From NCBI GenBank assembly GCA_013399875.1, contig VXAZ01005475.1, positions 2,064,912 to 2,128,911 of the forward strand: 64,000 nucleotides of DNA, in the 5' to 3' direction. Below the pieces are notes generated by a model, which was given only the letters and a program-made list of their open reading frames with translations, was not told the DNA's origin and searched no databases. A program made the position numbers and the translations under genes. This document shows, piece by piece, positions 27,801-40,189 of this stretch (positions are counted from its first letter, which is position 1; every line of letters starts with the position of its first letter). This stretch comes from Gymnorhina tibicen. Taxonomy: Eukaryota; Chordata; Aves; Passeriformes; Artamidae.

Positions 27801-28399
27801 AAAAAATAAATCCTACTGAATTTCAGTAGGAGAACATTGGTTTGTAACTGGATGCATATACTTCACTTCAGCTTTATTTTATTGACTCCTCCAGTAACCA
27901 GTTTTCCCACCAGTAGGTCTCTTTTCCATGGCTGAAATATAGAATCGGAGGCTCTCAAATCCCAGGGGCTGTTGTGCTCAGGAATTGCTTACTGCCTGAA
28001 ATGCTGAAAGTATAGAAATTGCTGCAGAGAATTAGCTGATCACTCATCATCCTGAACTGCACTTCTATGTTCTGCATTGCTTAAATTTCCATTTTTCAGC
28101 TAAATTTTAGCTCGATGATAACAACATCTGGAAGAAGTTTCAGCAGTGTCTGAATTGCAGTCTTGCAGAGAAATTCTTTCTGGTGTTAATGCTGGACTAC
28201 AAACACCAATTTGGCACTTCTTTTGTCCCTGCAGAGTAAGAAACTGGTACCTTCATCTACCTAATAGGTTGGTGTAGAGAAGATGTTGCTAGACTCTTGT
28301 CTGAAATGCAGGGTGAAAGGATAAGAGGTAACAGATGCAAGTTAGAGCAGGGAGGTGCTGATTGAAAGTTAGAAAAATATGGTTTTACCTTGAGGTTGG

Positions 28400-28589
28400 T
28401 GAAACACTTGGTGCAGGCTGTGGAACAAGCTTGTGGAATCTCTGTCCTTGGGCATGTCCAAGATCCAACAAATCAAGGCTCTGATCAACTTAATGTAAAC
28501 TTAATGTAACCAGACCAGATTTAGGAAAGTCATTGGACCAGACGGCACCTAGAACATTTTTCTGACCTAAATTACTTTATGATTCTGTA
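28400..28589 (+). mobile_element. Degraded CR1 LINE 3' end
   Basis: The phrases TTGTGGAATCTCTGTCCTTG, AAGGCTCTGATCAACTTAAT, CATTGGACCAGACGGCACCT and GACCTAAATTACTTTATGAT follow the order of a CR1 3' end ending in ATTCTATGATTCT, here on the plus strand. Many substitutions and an internal duplication (AACTTAATGTA twice, near 28487-28510) mark it as old. Confidence 0.75.
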
Positions 28590-29734
28590 AGGACTAAAGT
28601 ATTCAATAGATAGGGCAGAAAAAGGAAATATCAGTGTAATAAATAAACATGTAACTGGTTACTAAAACTTTCCTCCCAACTCCTTTATTACATGGTAGTT
28701 AACACAATTCTTTACTAGGCCATAGCTTCAAGGGTGTGCAGGAGGTTCAGAGCAGTGACAGATGGGAAGGAGGAATAATCTGGTTGTATCTCTGGGAAGC
28801 ACAGTGAAATTCAGTTCCAGATGCCTGTTCAGCATGTTTTCATACGGGTTTAGGGAAAAAAAAGGATACTACTCTTCAAGGATCCTGCAACCATAACGTG
28901 TGCAGGGTTTCTTGAAGCCGCATTTATGTCCAGTTTCAATGACCAGAAGCTACTTCAGTGTCACTGATTGTGGAGTTGAAACTAAATTTACAGTAAAAAA
29001 CATTCTGTCAGTTAATTGTGTTTGTTAATAATAGATTATGTTTCTAAACATACTTTCTTCAATAAAATGAGGACTCAAAGTCATACTGCAGTGCTTTATT
29101 GATTGCTGTCATTTACATTGCTGCTGTGAAAATAAAGCAACAGTCCCTACCAAAGTTTTACAGCTGTAGGTAGTGCTAAACATTTCCACTTACCAGTTTT
29201 ACTTGTAACAAATACATGGTCTTTAGAAAAATCATCCCATTTTTCCATGATTGATTTCAAAGTAATTGTGCAAGAAAAGTTTCCATTGTAGAGGTGTTAG
29301 TTTAAGAGACGAGAAGAAGCATAATAAGTGAAGAAATCATTATAAACACATATTTGATTAATACTGAGTTAAAAATTTATCTTGAGAAATCATCTGTTTT
29401 CTGTTTATGATCTGAAGTTATTCTTTTAAATTGCCATTTACATTTGACATTGTGGCCTTATTCCTTTGACTAAATAATCAGTAAAATGCAGGATAAAGGA
29501 CCAAAAGAAATATTCTGTTCAGGCTTCTGTAACTGGCAGCCCTACTAACCCTTTTATAAACCAACTAAATTTAAACTCGTTAATCCCCACTACTACAATG
29601 GGAAGGTTCCTACAGAAACTCACTCATAACATTTTTAGGAATTCTTTGCATCCTACATGATTAGATTGCATCCATTTATTACTTTGTTGATATTGCCCTT
29701 TGAGTTAAAAAGGTGTTTTCCCTCTCTTTGATTG

Positions 29735-29975
29735 CTCTTTTTAAATATGTGAGGCAAAAATCCCATCCCCTTCCTTCTCTTTTGTGAGGCTAAACCAAAT
29801 CAGCTCTTTCTGGTTTTGTTTTTTGGTTTTTTCAGAAGGGTTTCTTCTTCCCCATGAGCATCCTAGCAGCCTTTCTTTGCATCTGTTCCCAATTTAACTC
29901 ACAATTCTTGAGCATGGGTTATCGAACTGCTCATATTGCAGACGTGGTCCTGCCAGTCTGTTACGCTGACAGTGA
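29735..29975 (-). mobile_element. Ancient CR1/L3-like LINE remnant
   Basis: GTGAGGCTAAACCAAATCAG, CATCCTAGCAGCCTTTCTTT, GCATCTGTTCCCAATTTAAC and TTGAGCATGGG recall the reverse complement of the C-terminal coding end of old amniote CR1 elements (the region reading as an effect on older texts such as AGCCTTTCTCTGCACCTGTT). The match is partial and from memory, so boundaries are approximate. Confidence 0.5.
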
Positions 29976-32596
29976 CACACATTCAAGACAGCTGCATCTC
30001 AGAGAGTTGTTGGAAAAACGCCATCACATTCATCTGATGTCTTTTGGAATGTCAACTTAAAAGCAAACAAATCTTTGATGTTATCTGTGTTTATCTAAGG
30101 TTGGCTATTTTGTTAGAGACAAGAAATGACTGTGTGAGAGACCACTTATTAAGTAGTGTTTCAAATTCTATTCCTAATTACCCCGCACAGGCTCATTTTA
30201 ATCAGAATGAATGAGCTTGTGCAGGTCTGATTGAAAGAAGAATTTGTCCCATTAAGTGAGTTTGAAACTCTTACAAATAGGTAGCATGTAACTCAGTGGG
30301 TTGGGGATAAATATATTCTCTGATTGCCATGATTAAAATAGAAACAGATTGTCCTGTTTTCATGAAGGTTTCCTAAATTAACCTGCAGTGTAGGTGCACT
30401 GCACTGGAAGAAATATCACTGGGCTGGCTTTGACTAAACTGAAATTCTTTTCCCTTCTCTTGATATCAAGAGAGATGCAAGATTTTAATTATTTTTAAGG
30501 CAGTAGGCTGTGAATAGGTAGAGGATAGAGGATCATTCATTAAGGCCGGTGTGCAAGGTTAATGAGAAGATCACTTAATTTGCTGTTTACTTTCTTTGAG
30601 CTTAATCTGTGCTGCAGTCCTGCAGAGATCACTTAAGTCATTGATAGGATTAATATGTCCCACAGAAAGACATTAAAGCCAGAAGGATAGGAGAAGATGA
30701 ACCTCACAACTTCAGTTCCCATTTTTCAAAAATTAGAAGAGGCGTTTACATGCTTGGTCCAACGAATCGCAGCCCATAACAGGCCCACAGCGTACCCAGT
30801 CTGTACCTGGGCCTCCTTGTTCCCCAAGAGCCCCAAAATCCTACACAATTTTACTTGGAAGTCTTTCACCCCTAGCCTAATCTTTCACCATTCTCAGTGC
30901 CTCTGGGCTAAGCTCGACTCCAGAGAAAATCAGGGCCTTGGCCATCATGCATGGAAAGGCAGGGCTGGTGTGGAAGAGCTGGCAGCCAGCAACCTCCTGG
31001 AGACCTTGTGGAAAAAGAGCTTGTGAGAGACCTGTTCCCTGCTCCCTCCTTGAGGTATCTCCATCACAGCTGCCCGAGGGCTGGTGCTTTTTAGTCCATC
31101 TGTACCACAACAAATAACCAGTTTTCTCAAGTAAGCAGAACTTCGATTGCTGCAAAATCTATAGTCCTCCATGAGATTTCTGTTGTTTCCTCAGACAATT
31201 AATTAAAATTTTGATGATTTAAAACCCTTTGAGAAAGCAAGCAGGACTGTGAAATTTCAGAGTCTGTTCACTGCAGAGGGATAGAGTGAGCTTTGTTTTT
31301 ACTTGAGACTCTCCTCTCAAGCATCAAATGTAAAACTACATTCAAGATTGGCAGGACGTAGTTAACCTTGCAACATGTGCTGAGCTTGTGTTTCCAGTAG
31401 TGTGTGACAGACAAGAACCAAAACCAGATTTTTATAGAGCAGTTTTCTGTTTCCAGCATCTCAAATGTATAAAAATTGATAAGAAAGACAATGCATCTGA
31501 TCAGGCATCATTTATATTTCTATTTCTGAGTTGAAGGGTTCTTTCTAATCAATGGATTCCACCATGTCAGTACTTGTGCTGCTCTTTGTGCAGATATCTG
31601 TTCCCTCATTTACTGTCATGAATTACTGAACAAATCCATTCAGTATGTAACTTTAAAGAAAATACTAACTGGAAATTTATTTCATAAAATAAGTTGCTAT
31701 AAAATTATTTTGAGATATAAGTCAGTGTTTTTATGAGTTTTATTTATAAAATACAGATTCATTGCACAGTTAAATGTTTCTGTTTTCAGTTTAGTTAGTC
31801 ATTGGAAACACTCTATGGTAAATTTTGAAAATTGAACTATAAATGTCCCATTTTAAAATTAGGATATAAATATTTCATCAGTCTTTTAATAAATCAGAGG
31901 AGGGACTGCTATTCATGTCAGGAAAGCTGGAAGAACTTAAGCTCTAAGTGAAGATCTTTTGAAATTTTATTTCCAAAAGTGGCTATTATATCTTTAGATG
32001 TGTTCTTTTACTGTATACACGCGGTGGTACATGTTGCTATTTGATGACATTATAGTTCAGCAGTTCCAGTGTAAACCAGATACTATACCTGTTCCTTAAG
32101 AAGAGGCAATAAGTTTGTGAGAACTTTTATATTTTAATCAATGTGCTCATGTATTTCTTGCTATTTACCTTCATAGAACAGAAAATAACTGTGTTCAACA
32201 AAGGGTTCCCATTATAATTTATCATTGATATTCAAATAAATATAGCCTCAAAGAAAATATTTGTTATTTTGTTATTTGAGCTATTTGTAGGAGTGGTTGG
32301 CGAAAAACTTGTATTATCCTGTTCCCCAGAGTTATATAAGGGGCATTATCAAAACAAGCTGCACATAGATTTGAATATCTGGGCCAAGTTTCCATCCAGC
32401 CTTGCATAAGCTTTTTCCCACGTGGCCTTTCTCACTTAATATTTCATCAATTACAAGTTTTTATTTCCTTTATGTATGTGCAGGGATGTGACTTAACCAA
32501 TGTAAATGGATTCTGAGTAGATCTGGTTGACAAATCCTGCAAAAAAATAAGGGGATAAAAATGGCTTCAAATTTCACAGCTACAAGTTGTTCCTGC

Positions 32597-32611
32597 AGAG
32601 AGAGAGAGAGA
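32597..32611. repeat. (AG)n microsatellite
   Basis: Seven to eight AG units in a row, about 175 bp upstream of the exon at 32787. Confidence 0.8.
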
Positions 32612-32786
32612 CCCTAGTTGCTTGTACATTTGTGTAGCTGGACTTAAACTAGCATAATAAGAATGTGACAAAAATGATATTGTAGCCCTTTAGTGATATG
32701 ATTCTAGATGGAGCTGCAAGTAGCACTTTTTTCCATGAATACATGAATGATAGATAATAATAATCAATCTTCTTGCTTGATTTCAG

Positions 32787-32902
32787 AACTCTCTCAGAAA
32801 ATGACAGTACCTCTTTACCACCTGCTGACTCCTGTACCAGTCCTACTAAAATGGATTTGTCATTTAGTAAGACCGCCAAACAGTGCCTAGAGGAGATATC
32901 TG
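32787..32902 (+). CDS. NAV3: NAV3 coding exon (116 bp)
   Basis: The exon enters in phase 2 and leaves in phase 1. It encodes TLSENDSTSLPPADSCTSPT, then KMDLSFSKTAKQCLEEIS. Human NAV3 has the closely related segment ending KMDLSYSKTAKQCLEEIS, directly before GEDPETRR. The acceptor is TTTCAG; the donor is CTG|GTGAGT. It is not symmetric, so skipping it alone would shift the frame. It is the last exon before the intron holding the alternative start at 40797, and so is specific to the long, CH-containing form. Confidence 0.97.
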
Positions 32903-35900
32903 GTGAGTAACAGTAAGTCAGGAGAAGACTGTGAACTTCTTTATTTACATCTGTTTCCTACTAGGAGCTTTGTGATGGGTTGAAATAATACTTCTGACCT
33001 CTTATCATGAGTGGTATTAAATACACAGAAAATTTAGGTCATGCATATTTAATGCTTCAAATCCACAGTTATCTATTTGAACTGGTTCCTTCTGTTCAAA
33101 TACCCTCTTCATCATTTTGCAGAAACTGGGCTTTCACAAGCTAGGGTTTCATGTAATTTTTATTTAATCATACTGAATGTTCCAAGAGGAGCAGTGGAAA
33201 GTCAACTTCCAAATGTTTAACACTCTCATTTAATAACATCAAATTAAATCATAACATCAGAACTGAGACATAAATTGCATAAGATATCTTTTGCTTTTAT
33301 AAGTGTATCTGTATTCAGAAAACAAGCAAGTCGTTACTATTGTACCTGACTTGTAAGCTGCTTCTAGAGCTAAGCTGCTAAAGGTTGTGTTCCAGAATTC
33401 CTTGTAAACATGGATTAAATTCCTTACTAAGTTACAAAGGTGAAGGGATGGGGTATTTTAGGCATATTGGAATAATTCCTTTGAAGTCAACAGAACCATG
33501 CTGAGTTACATCAGCACTGGATCTGGCCATGGCTCTGCCTGTGGATGCAAAAAGCAAAGTGTGCCACAGCTCACTTTCTCAGCAGGTTGTGTACAAGTTG
33601 TTCCAAAGGGACTCTCTGCAAGAGCTGTTACTTGGGGGTTTCAGGGTTTATTTTTGCTGTTGTTTTGTTTTTCATTAGCATCCTTACTCTTATAATTTTA
33701 GGGGAAAAAAAATAGAGGTGGTATCCTCTCCCCCTAGTTTTACCTATAGTTTTGCCCTTTTACTCCAAATTTTTAACACTTAAACGGATTTGTAATGAGC
33801 CATGTGGTTTGTCTCACACAGGGTATAACTCACTTAAAGCACTAATTTGACACATCAGTCTAAAATTATCTCTGCACCAGAAGGGAAATCAGATGCCCAA
33901 GCTTTATGGGGACTGTCTTGACATTTAGCTGACTCATACTGAAGAAGGTTTTGTCCTGATTTGTCTCAGTCCCTTTGGAAGTTTTCTAACATCCTTTATT
34001 TGCACAGCCAGCTTCTGTGATAAATATGTCACTCTGAAGCATGGTGTAATGTTCCTTGGAGGTGATGCATACCTGTTAAAGTATAAAATTATTTTTAATT
34101 ACTTGAGAAATTGCAGTCCTTGTTCTAACTTACATAAAGACTTTAATTGAAACACTTGCCACAAATCAAGAGATGCTTCAAGGAATCATCCAGAGAGATG
34201 CTAGAAAAACCCCGAACAATTCAAGACCTGCTGAAATGATCAAACAGAATATCATGTCTGATGGCCTCTTACTGTTCTGAACAGAAATGGAACAGCATCA
34301 AAAAGAAGAAAATGACAGAAAGGAAACTAGACACCAGAGATGTTCCTAATCTGATTATTTAGACTCTGGCATTAGCCGTTGATTGGCCCAACAGGCTGTA
34401 AAGCAGAACCACTGGGAAAATGTGGTCAGTGATTTGCTGTGTATATAGGGAAACAGAGGTGTGTCACTCGTATTTAACTGTTAGCAGCAAAAGGAATTAA
34501 TGGATCAAGTACTATATTTGCTGAATAATTAATTGTCTGCATGGGTGAACTATCTCCAAGTCATTGGTGATTCTGTTATTGAATCTGCAAAGAGATAGGC
34601 AAGGTTAATTTCTGTGGTCTGGTCACTTATTTTCAGGGTATTGAGTGATGAATCCAGTTTCTTTCATTTTGATATTACCTTTTTCCTGAAATTGTCAGCT
34701 GTTGCTATGGATGGGCATCATCTTTATATTACCTTGACCCTCTTTTGAAACTTGGTAGCCACTACACTAGCACAGTATGTTTGTAAACAGTGAGTATCAG
34801 TAAGGATAATGCAAAAGAGTGAACATCTGTGGAAGTCACTAAACAGCTTGGAGGAGTGTGTTCATAAAGTCCTACCAGTATTGTGCTCCTGCTTCATTAA
34901 TCATTATTATGTTTAAAGTGCCAAATATTTAGAATTAAGGCTGGCATGCTCAGGACTAGAATATCTTAGCCAATATTGTTGTATAAACTGTTTCTCTACT
35001 TTCTGAATATTTACACATTCCTGTTTGTTATTGCTTCTTGGCTGAAGATTACTGCTCCCATAACCAGCCAAGCTGCTCGTATCAGAATTCCTAATCCACT
35101 TCGGAGCGATATCAGCCAATTGAACCTAAACTAATGCTTTTAAGCATGTCTGGTTCAAGACTTCCCCATAATATAAGCAGAAGTTGGATGCAGACAAAAT
35201 AATCTTAAAATTATTTAGGAGTGGTTGGCCAGGCACCATTCTAGTTCAGGAACCAAACCCAAGTTAATTTCCTTGCTGTAGTGGTAAAAGTCATGGCACT
35301 GCTTTCTGTGTCCAGCAAGGCAGTCCACATCCCTTTGCTACTGTCTCAACAGTGGTGATGGGAAAGTAGAAAGTAAAGCAATATATAGGGGTAGTTTCCA
35401 GCTCTCCTCTGCTCTGTCTTCCCCCTCCAAGGGAGCTGGTTACCTTTATAGCCTCTCCTGTCTTCCAGCTCAGAGCTGGTGAAAAGTAAAGTCAGAGCTC
35501 AAGCCGCTTGTATCCTACCCACTACTTTGCAAGTGATTACTTGGTTTTACCTGCACAGACTTGAGAACAGTGCTGGAAGGCAAAAGGGGTGGGGAGGCTG
35601 GTGTAGGCATGGAATCCGAAGTGTGGCCCTGTTAATTGGACAATCTCTTTATTTTTACGTTGTCACCAATAATCTGCTGCGCTTGGTGCATACATACATG
35701 GCTTATGCCTAAAGCCAGTTCTGCCTATTGGTAGAGCTATTGTAAAACTGTTCCTATGTCTCTGGTGGGAATTTGTTCTAGATATGATCTGAAGTGCTTC
35801 AGATTTTTTCCTACTTTATTTTTTCCCCTTTGAGTATTCCACAGCTCATCTGGAGCAGCCCCAAGTGTTTCCTCAGTGCACATGCAGATCAGCCGTAGAA

Positions 35901-37559
35901 CACGTGCAGAGCAGTTTTTTAGGCTTCCTGCACACCTTGAATCCCCTCTGTGTGCACAGCGCCAGTGACACATGTACTCCCACTGAATGAGCCCCATTTG
36001 TAGGCATGAGACACCTGTGGAGTAGTTCTGGTGTGTTCTGTGTATGGTAGGCGTGTTGCTCACATGGCACACAGGTGTGCAGATCTCTCTCTGGGAAATC
36101 CCAGACAGAAGTCTGGGAGACCTAAATAAAGAACAATTCTGCGTTTAAGTATGAACAAAATTTCTTGCATGCACTTTATGTACCATTTGCCTCAACAAGA
36201 CTACCAGTAACTACCCACTCAGTTTCTGCAAAACTGGACTATACCTTTATAAACAGGATTATAAAATAAGAATGAAAAGAAAGGCTAATAAAGTAATCCA
36301 GTTTGGTTGTTGCTATTCATAATATGGCTGGGAACAAGTTGTTCAGAATTTCTTACCAAGCATTTCTTCTTAAAGTAGCTGTGACATTTATCGCTTTCTG
36401 CAGCAAGTTTACTGGAGAACGATGTCAGTAAGATAATTAGGTAATAATCCATTGTAAACTGTACATGTCAGTAAACTACGAAGTATTATTTTATTAAATC
36501 AGTGATAGCATTTGGCTTTAACAAGTGCTGGCATGTTCAAAGAGCTTAATGCAAAGTGTTTGATTAAGTAATTATTTATGAATTTATAAATATTGACTAA
36601 TTATTAAAAATCTGAAGGATGAAGTAGAAATGAAACAGTACTTTTAAAAGTTTTAGGCTTATCTCAATGGCAGAATTAGCATAAAGACATTCAAATTTTA
36701 ATATTTTATGTTTATTGTGCTTATTTTTTGCTCTGTGAAAGAAATAGCTAATTAAGACATGCAGGAATAATTTACTTTTTATTTCAAGTAAGCTTAGCTG
36801 AAGAGATTCATAATCTTATGCATTTCCAGATATATTACATAATTCATTTGTAGGGTTCTAAACTACCCACTGAGACTTCAAAGAAAGTCTTATCTGACAG
36901 CTAAATTTGCCCAAAGATTATTAGTTCTTAAAATAACTTTTATAATTCCTTTTATGAAAGAGATAGTTAATATAAAGTAGTATGTTTCACTGACTTTGAT
37001 GGCTTGAGGAAGTTCCCTAAGCTGTTCTTGATGTAAACATATTCCTGGTTGATGGGTGGAAAACACACTGAATTGCGAGGTAGTTGTGGAATAATGCTGT
37101 CATGACATTTGCTCTCCTCTAGTCGCCTATACTTTCTTCTTAGCTTAGAAAGATGTATTTTTTGTTGCTCTATCTCAACATTTTAAAATGGAGAGCTGAG
37201 CTTTAGAAAGTTACTTTTCAATAAATAAACCTGAGAATTTTCCACATTGCGATTTTATGATTAGTCAAATGACACCCTGTAGAGAGATGTGGTAAAGTAC
37301 AAGGATAAATTCAGTGTTCTTTCTACTGAGCACCTGGTCCAAGATAAATAGGTATCTGTTGCATCTGAGGATGATCACAATGGCCTGTCTACCAAGTGAG
37401 GCAATGCGATCAATGGGAGAAAAGTTCATATATCTTTATAATTAGGAGATATAGTAAAATGTTCGCACACAGGAACATGAATGAATGAAGGTTGTGTGAT
37501 TAGCCTTAGTACCTCTATATAAAAGCATTTGACTCGTGTTTTTAATGTATTTCAAAATG

Positions 37560-38840
37560 AGGCACGTGAATGCTGCAGCTGCCAGCTGTCCTCACATGGC
37601 TCTTACACAGTCCAGGTGTCATTCCCTTTTCAGTATGGTGGTCTGTGACCTGTGCGCTGCTGAAGCTGGGCTGCAATGAACAGCTCAGCTGGGAGAAGCA
37701 ACACATCAGCAGAGACACTGAGACCCACTGGGTTGGTCAGGACGCAGCTGTGCCGACCAGAGACACACCCAGCTCGGAGTGGTGTGGCACCTGCTGCCAG
37801 AACCATATGTGAGGTTTGGAGTGCCTCACTGAGTGAACATTTTTCATCCCCTGCCATAAATTCATCTGCTCCCAGCTAGAAGGAGGACTGACTATACCTG
37901 CCCAGTTCTTGCAGGTGTATGTATATATTGTATCTGGTCTCTCATGCTGGAGCTGAGCAGCCGTGCTGTGTACAGCTTTCCCAGCAGAGCAATGCTAAGC
38001 ATGAGGGGCATGCCCTGCCCATGGGCCAGCTGCAGCTCTACAGCACTTACTGCTGCATGTGACCATGCACACTGGGAGCCTGGATGGAGGTACAGCAGGT
38101 CCACATCTGCCCACAGCTGACCACGGAGACAAGTCACTGCCTGCAGATGTTGGGGCATGAAAGAGCAGGTGGGGCAGTTACCATTTGTGGATTTGGAATA
38201 TCAGGGAGAGATTCAGACTTGCTCTTTATGGTAGGAAAAGAGCCTGTTCTCTTGATTCTGAGACAACCTCCAAGAGAACTTTGGCGTCACAGGGCCAAAT
38301 CACAGAAACACAGAATAGTCTTAGTTGATGATCCAGAAGGATCATCAAGTCCAGCTCTTAAGTGAGTGGCCCATACAGAGGTAGGATCCATGACCTTGGC
38401 ATTATTAGCACTGTGCTCTGACCAACTGAGCTAAAAATCACTGTCCTTCCTGTTAATTCAAAACATAGCAATTGAGAATATTGTACCAATTTGAGTATAA
38501 ATTTAGGTTATAAAACCAATTATTGTGAAAAGAGTGAGATTGCCCTTGATTTTTCAAATTCTCTATTGTCCATATATCCCTGTGAGGTCTTCCTATCAAC
38601 CACAGCTTAGTCAGGCACACTGGACAGGCCGGGACAGGCACACAGCACTGTCAGTGCACACCGACACCGGAGTGTGCGGGCAGTGCTGGGGCTCTGGGGT
38701 AACACCAGCACCACAGCAGCTCTGAGATAACGTCTCCACCCACACCACACTCAGCTCCGCTGCAGGCAGGCACCGGCACGTTCCTAAAACCCTGCTAAGC
38801 GCCCATATGTCTCTGCCAGTGGCAGACCCTGGGAGTAAAC
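37560..38840. other. GC-rich intronic block, nature unknown
   Basis: Two stretches (about 37560-38290 and 38590-38840) are visibly richer in G+C than the surrounding intron, with scattered CpG and many CAGC/GCTG words, on either side of the SINE. Short overlapping frames occur on both strands but none resembles a known protein. It could be an old transposon, a regulatory segment upstream of the internal NAV3 start, or neither; I cannot decide from the sequence. Confidence 0.4.
38298..38437 (-). mobile_element. tRNA-Ile-derived SINE with CR1-like tail (TguSINE1-like)
   Basis: On the minus strand, TTAGCTCAGTTGGTCAGAGC, the anticodon loop CTAATAA (anticodon AAT at 38404-38406), CCAAGGTCATGG and GTATGGGCCA form a degraded tRNA-Ile(AAT) head (38367-38437). 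A short body follows (CACTCACTTAAGAGCTGGAC, then TTGATGATCC), ending in a CR1-type tail (ATTCTGTG). This order agrees with TguSINE1, a SINE I remember as arising early in passerine birds and moved by CR1 machinery. The B box is mutated (GGATCCTACC), so it is not a working tRNA gene. A perfect 8-bp inverted repeat with a 4-nt loop lies in the tail (38327-38346). Confidence 0.82.
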
Positions 38841-40189
38841 ACAGCAGTCTTATCTTTTGTTTCCATGTTGAAAAAGTGACAGGTGTCTAATATTTGGGAC
38901 AGTTTTGTACTCGGGCAGACAGATCATTCCTCTTGTCTTCTCTTTGACTGTGTGGGCTAGGTGGGGATAGGAATGGTACCTCCTCTTGATGTGGAACATG
39001 TCTTTCTAGGAATTCGTCAGTGCTTTAATATGGAAAACCACCATTATTTTAGACTACTGATTTTTTTCTAGGTTATTCTGTGTTTCTGAGAGTTATCTAG
39101 GAAGAAATGTACCTTTCCTTTAATATTTCCAAGAATTTTCCCCTGTGTGTCTTCAAGAACTGTAAACTGAACCAGTGAAAAGCAAGAAATACACTGAGGC
39201 TTCTGTTAACATCTGTTTATTCATACAGGAAATCTGTGAACAGCTTGTAATTCTTAGGGTGGCATTTTTAAAGGTTATTTGCCTGTCAAGGTTTCTCAGG
39301 TAGAGACTTGAGATGAGCATATTTTCACACTGACAAAAGCAGTTTATTTTTATAAAGCAATTTTATTATTTGTAGCTTTCTACATAATGTTTTGTGTAGA
39401 AATTAATGTCTCTTGGAAATTAATTTCCCCTAGATAAAAAGTTTGTATCTAAAAAAATTAAATTCAGCTATTTCTTTGTTCATCTATCCATTATTTCTGG
39501 GACTAATATATTTTTCTTTGTGAGAAAAGGCATACATTTAAACGTAAGTCTTCTTTCTCTCTGGATAATGAATTGAAAAATAGCATTCAAAATTGCTGAA
39601 CTTAGTTCAGACACAATACCAATTTGCTTTATAAAAAAACTACTCTTCCATTAATAGGTTTTCTTCAGAATATTGTGAAACAATGATTTTTTTACAGCTT
39701 TTTAATTCTATACTAGCCTCTGAATCTCACAGACGTGCAAACAGGGTAGCTTTCTAAGGAGAAAGAAATTAAATACTTCCTTTTATGAATCATCTTACCA
39801 GACAAATACTGTTGTGTTCCATGTCTTATCTTATGATCTTAAATTATATTTTTTATTAAGGGCAGAAATTGCAAGACTGAAGGTCCTTTTGCAAGTCTGC
39901 TTTTAGCTTCCTGCATAGGGAGTAACAGTGATATGGAAGAAATAGTTTTTCATCCTTACCTTTCAGGGAGAAAAATAGGATTTGACCATGAGCTAGATCT
40001 GTTACTGTAGCATCCCGTTCAGGTGAAGCTGTGTCTTGAAACCTGTGGCACTGTAAACTGGGCAGAGGCTTCTGTGTCTGCGGTTTAATTCACCAGGATG
40101 TTTGCTGCCATGGCAGCCAGCAGCACTCACTGCAGTAGCAGAGAAGAGTCACATATCTGGGAATGCAGGTTGAATACTAAAATGTAAGG

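Larger units (their letters stand above)
24854..32786 (+). other. NAV3: NAV3 intron (7.9 kb)
   Basis: AT-rich intron with a plus-strand CR1 remnant (about 28400-28589), a probable ancient CR1-family remnant (about 29735-29975) and an (AG)n tract (32597-32611). No further exon is seen. The acceptor before 32787 is TTGCTTGATTTCAG. Confidence 0.85.

Noticed and set aside
35737..36140. Possible LTR with AATAAA and an imperfect internal duplication
   Set aside because: No clear TG...CA ends, no target-site duplication and no recognisable retroviral coding sequence nearby; too weak to call.
38367..38437. Possible tRNA-Ile gene on the minus strand
   Set aside because: The head is degenerate (mutated B box) and continues into a SINE body and CR1-like tail, so it is a retrotransposed copy.
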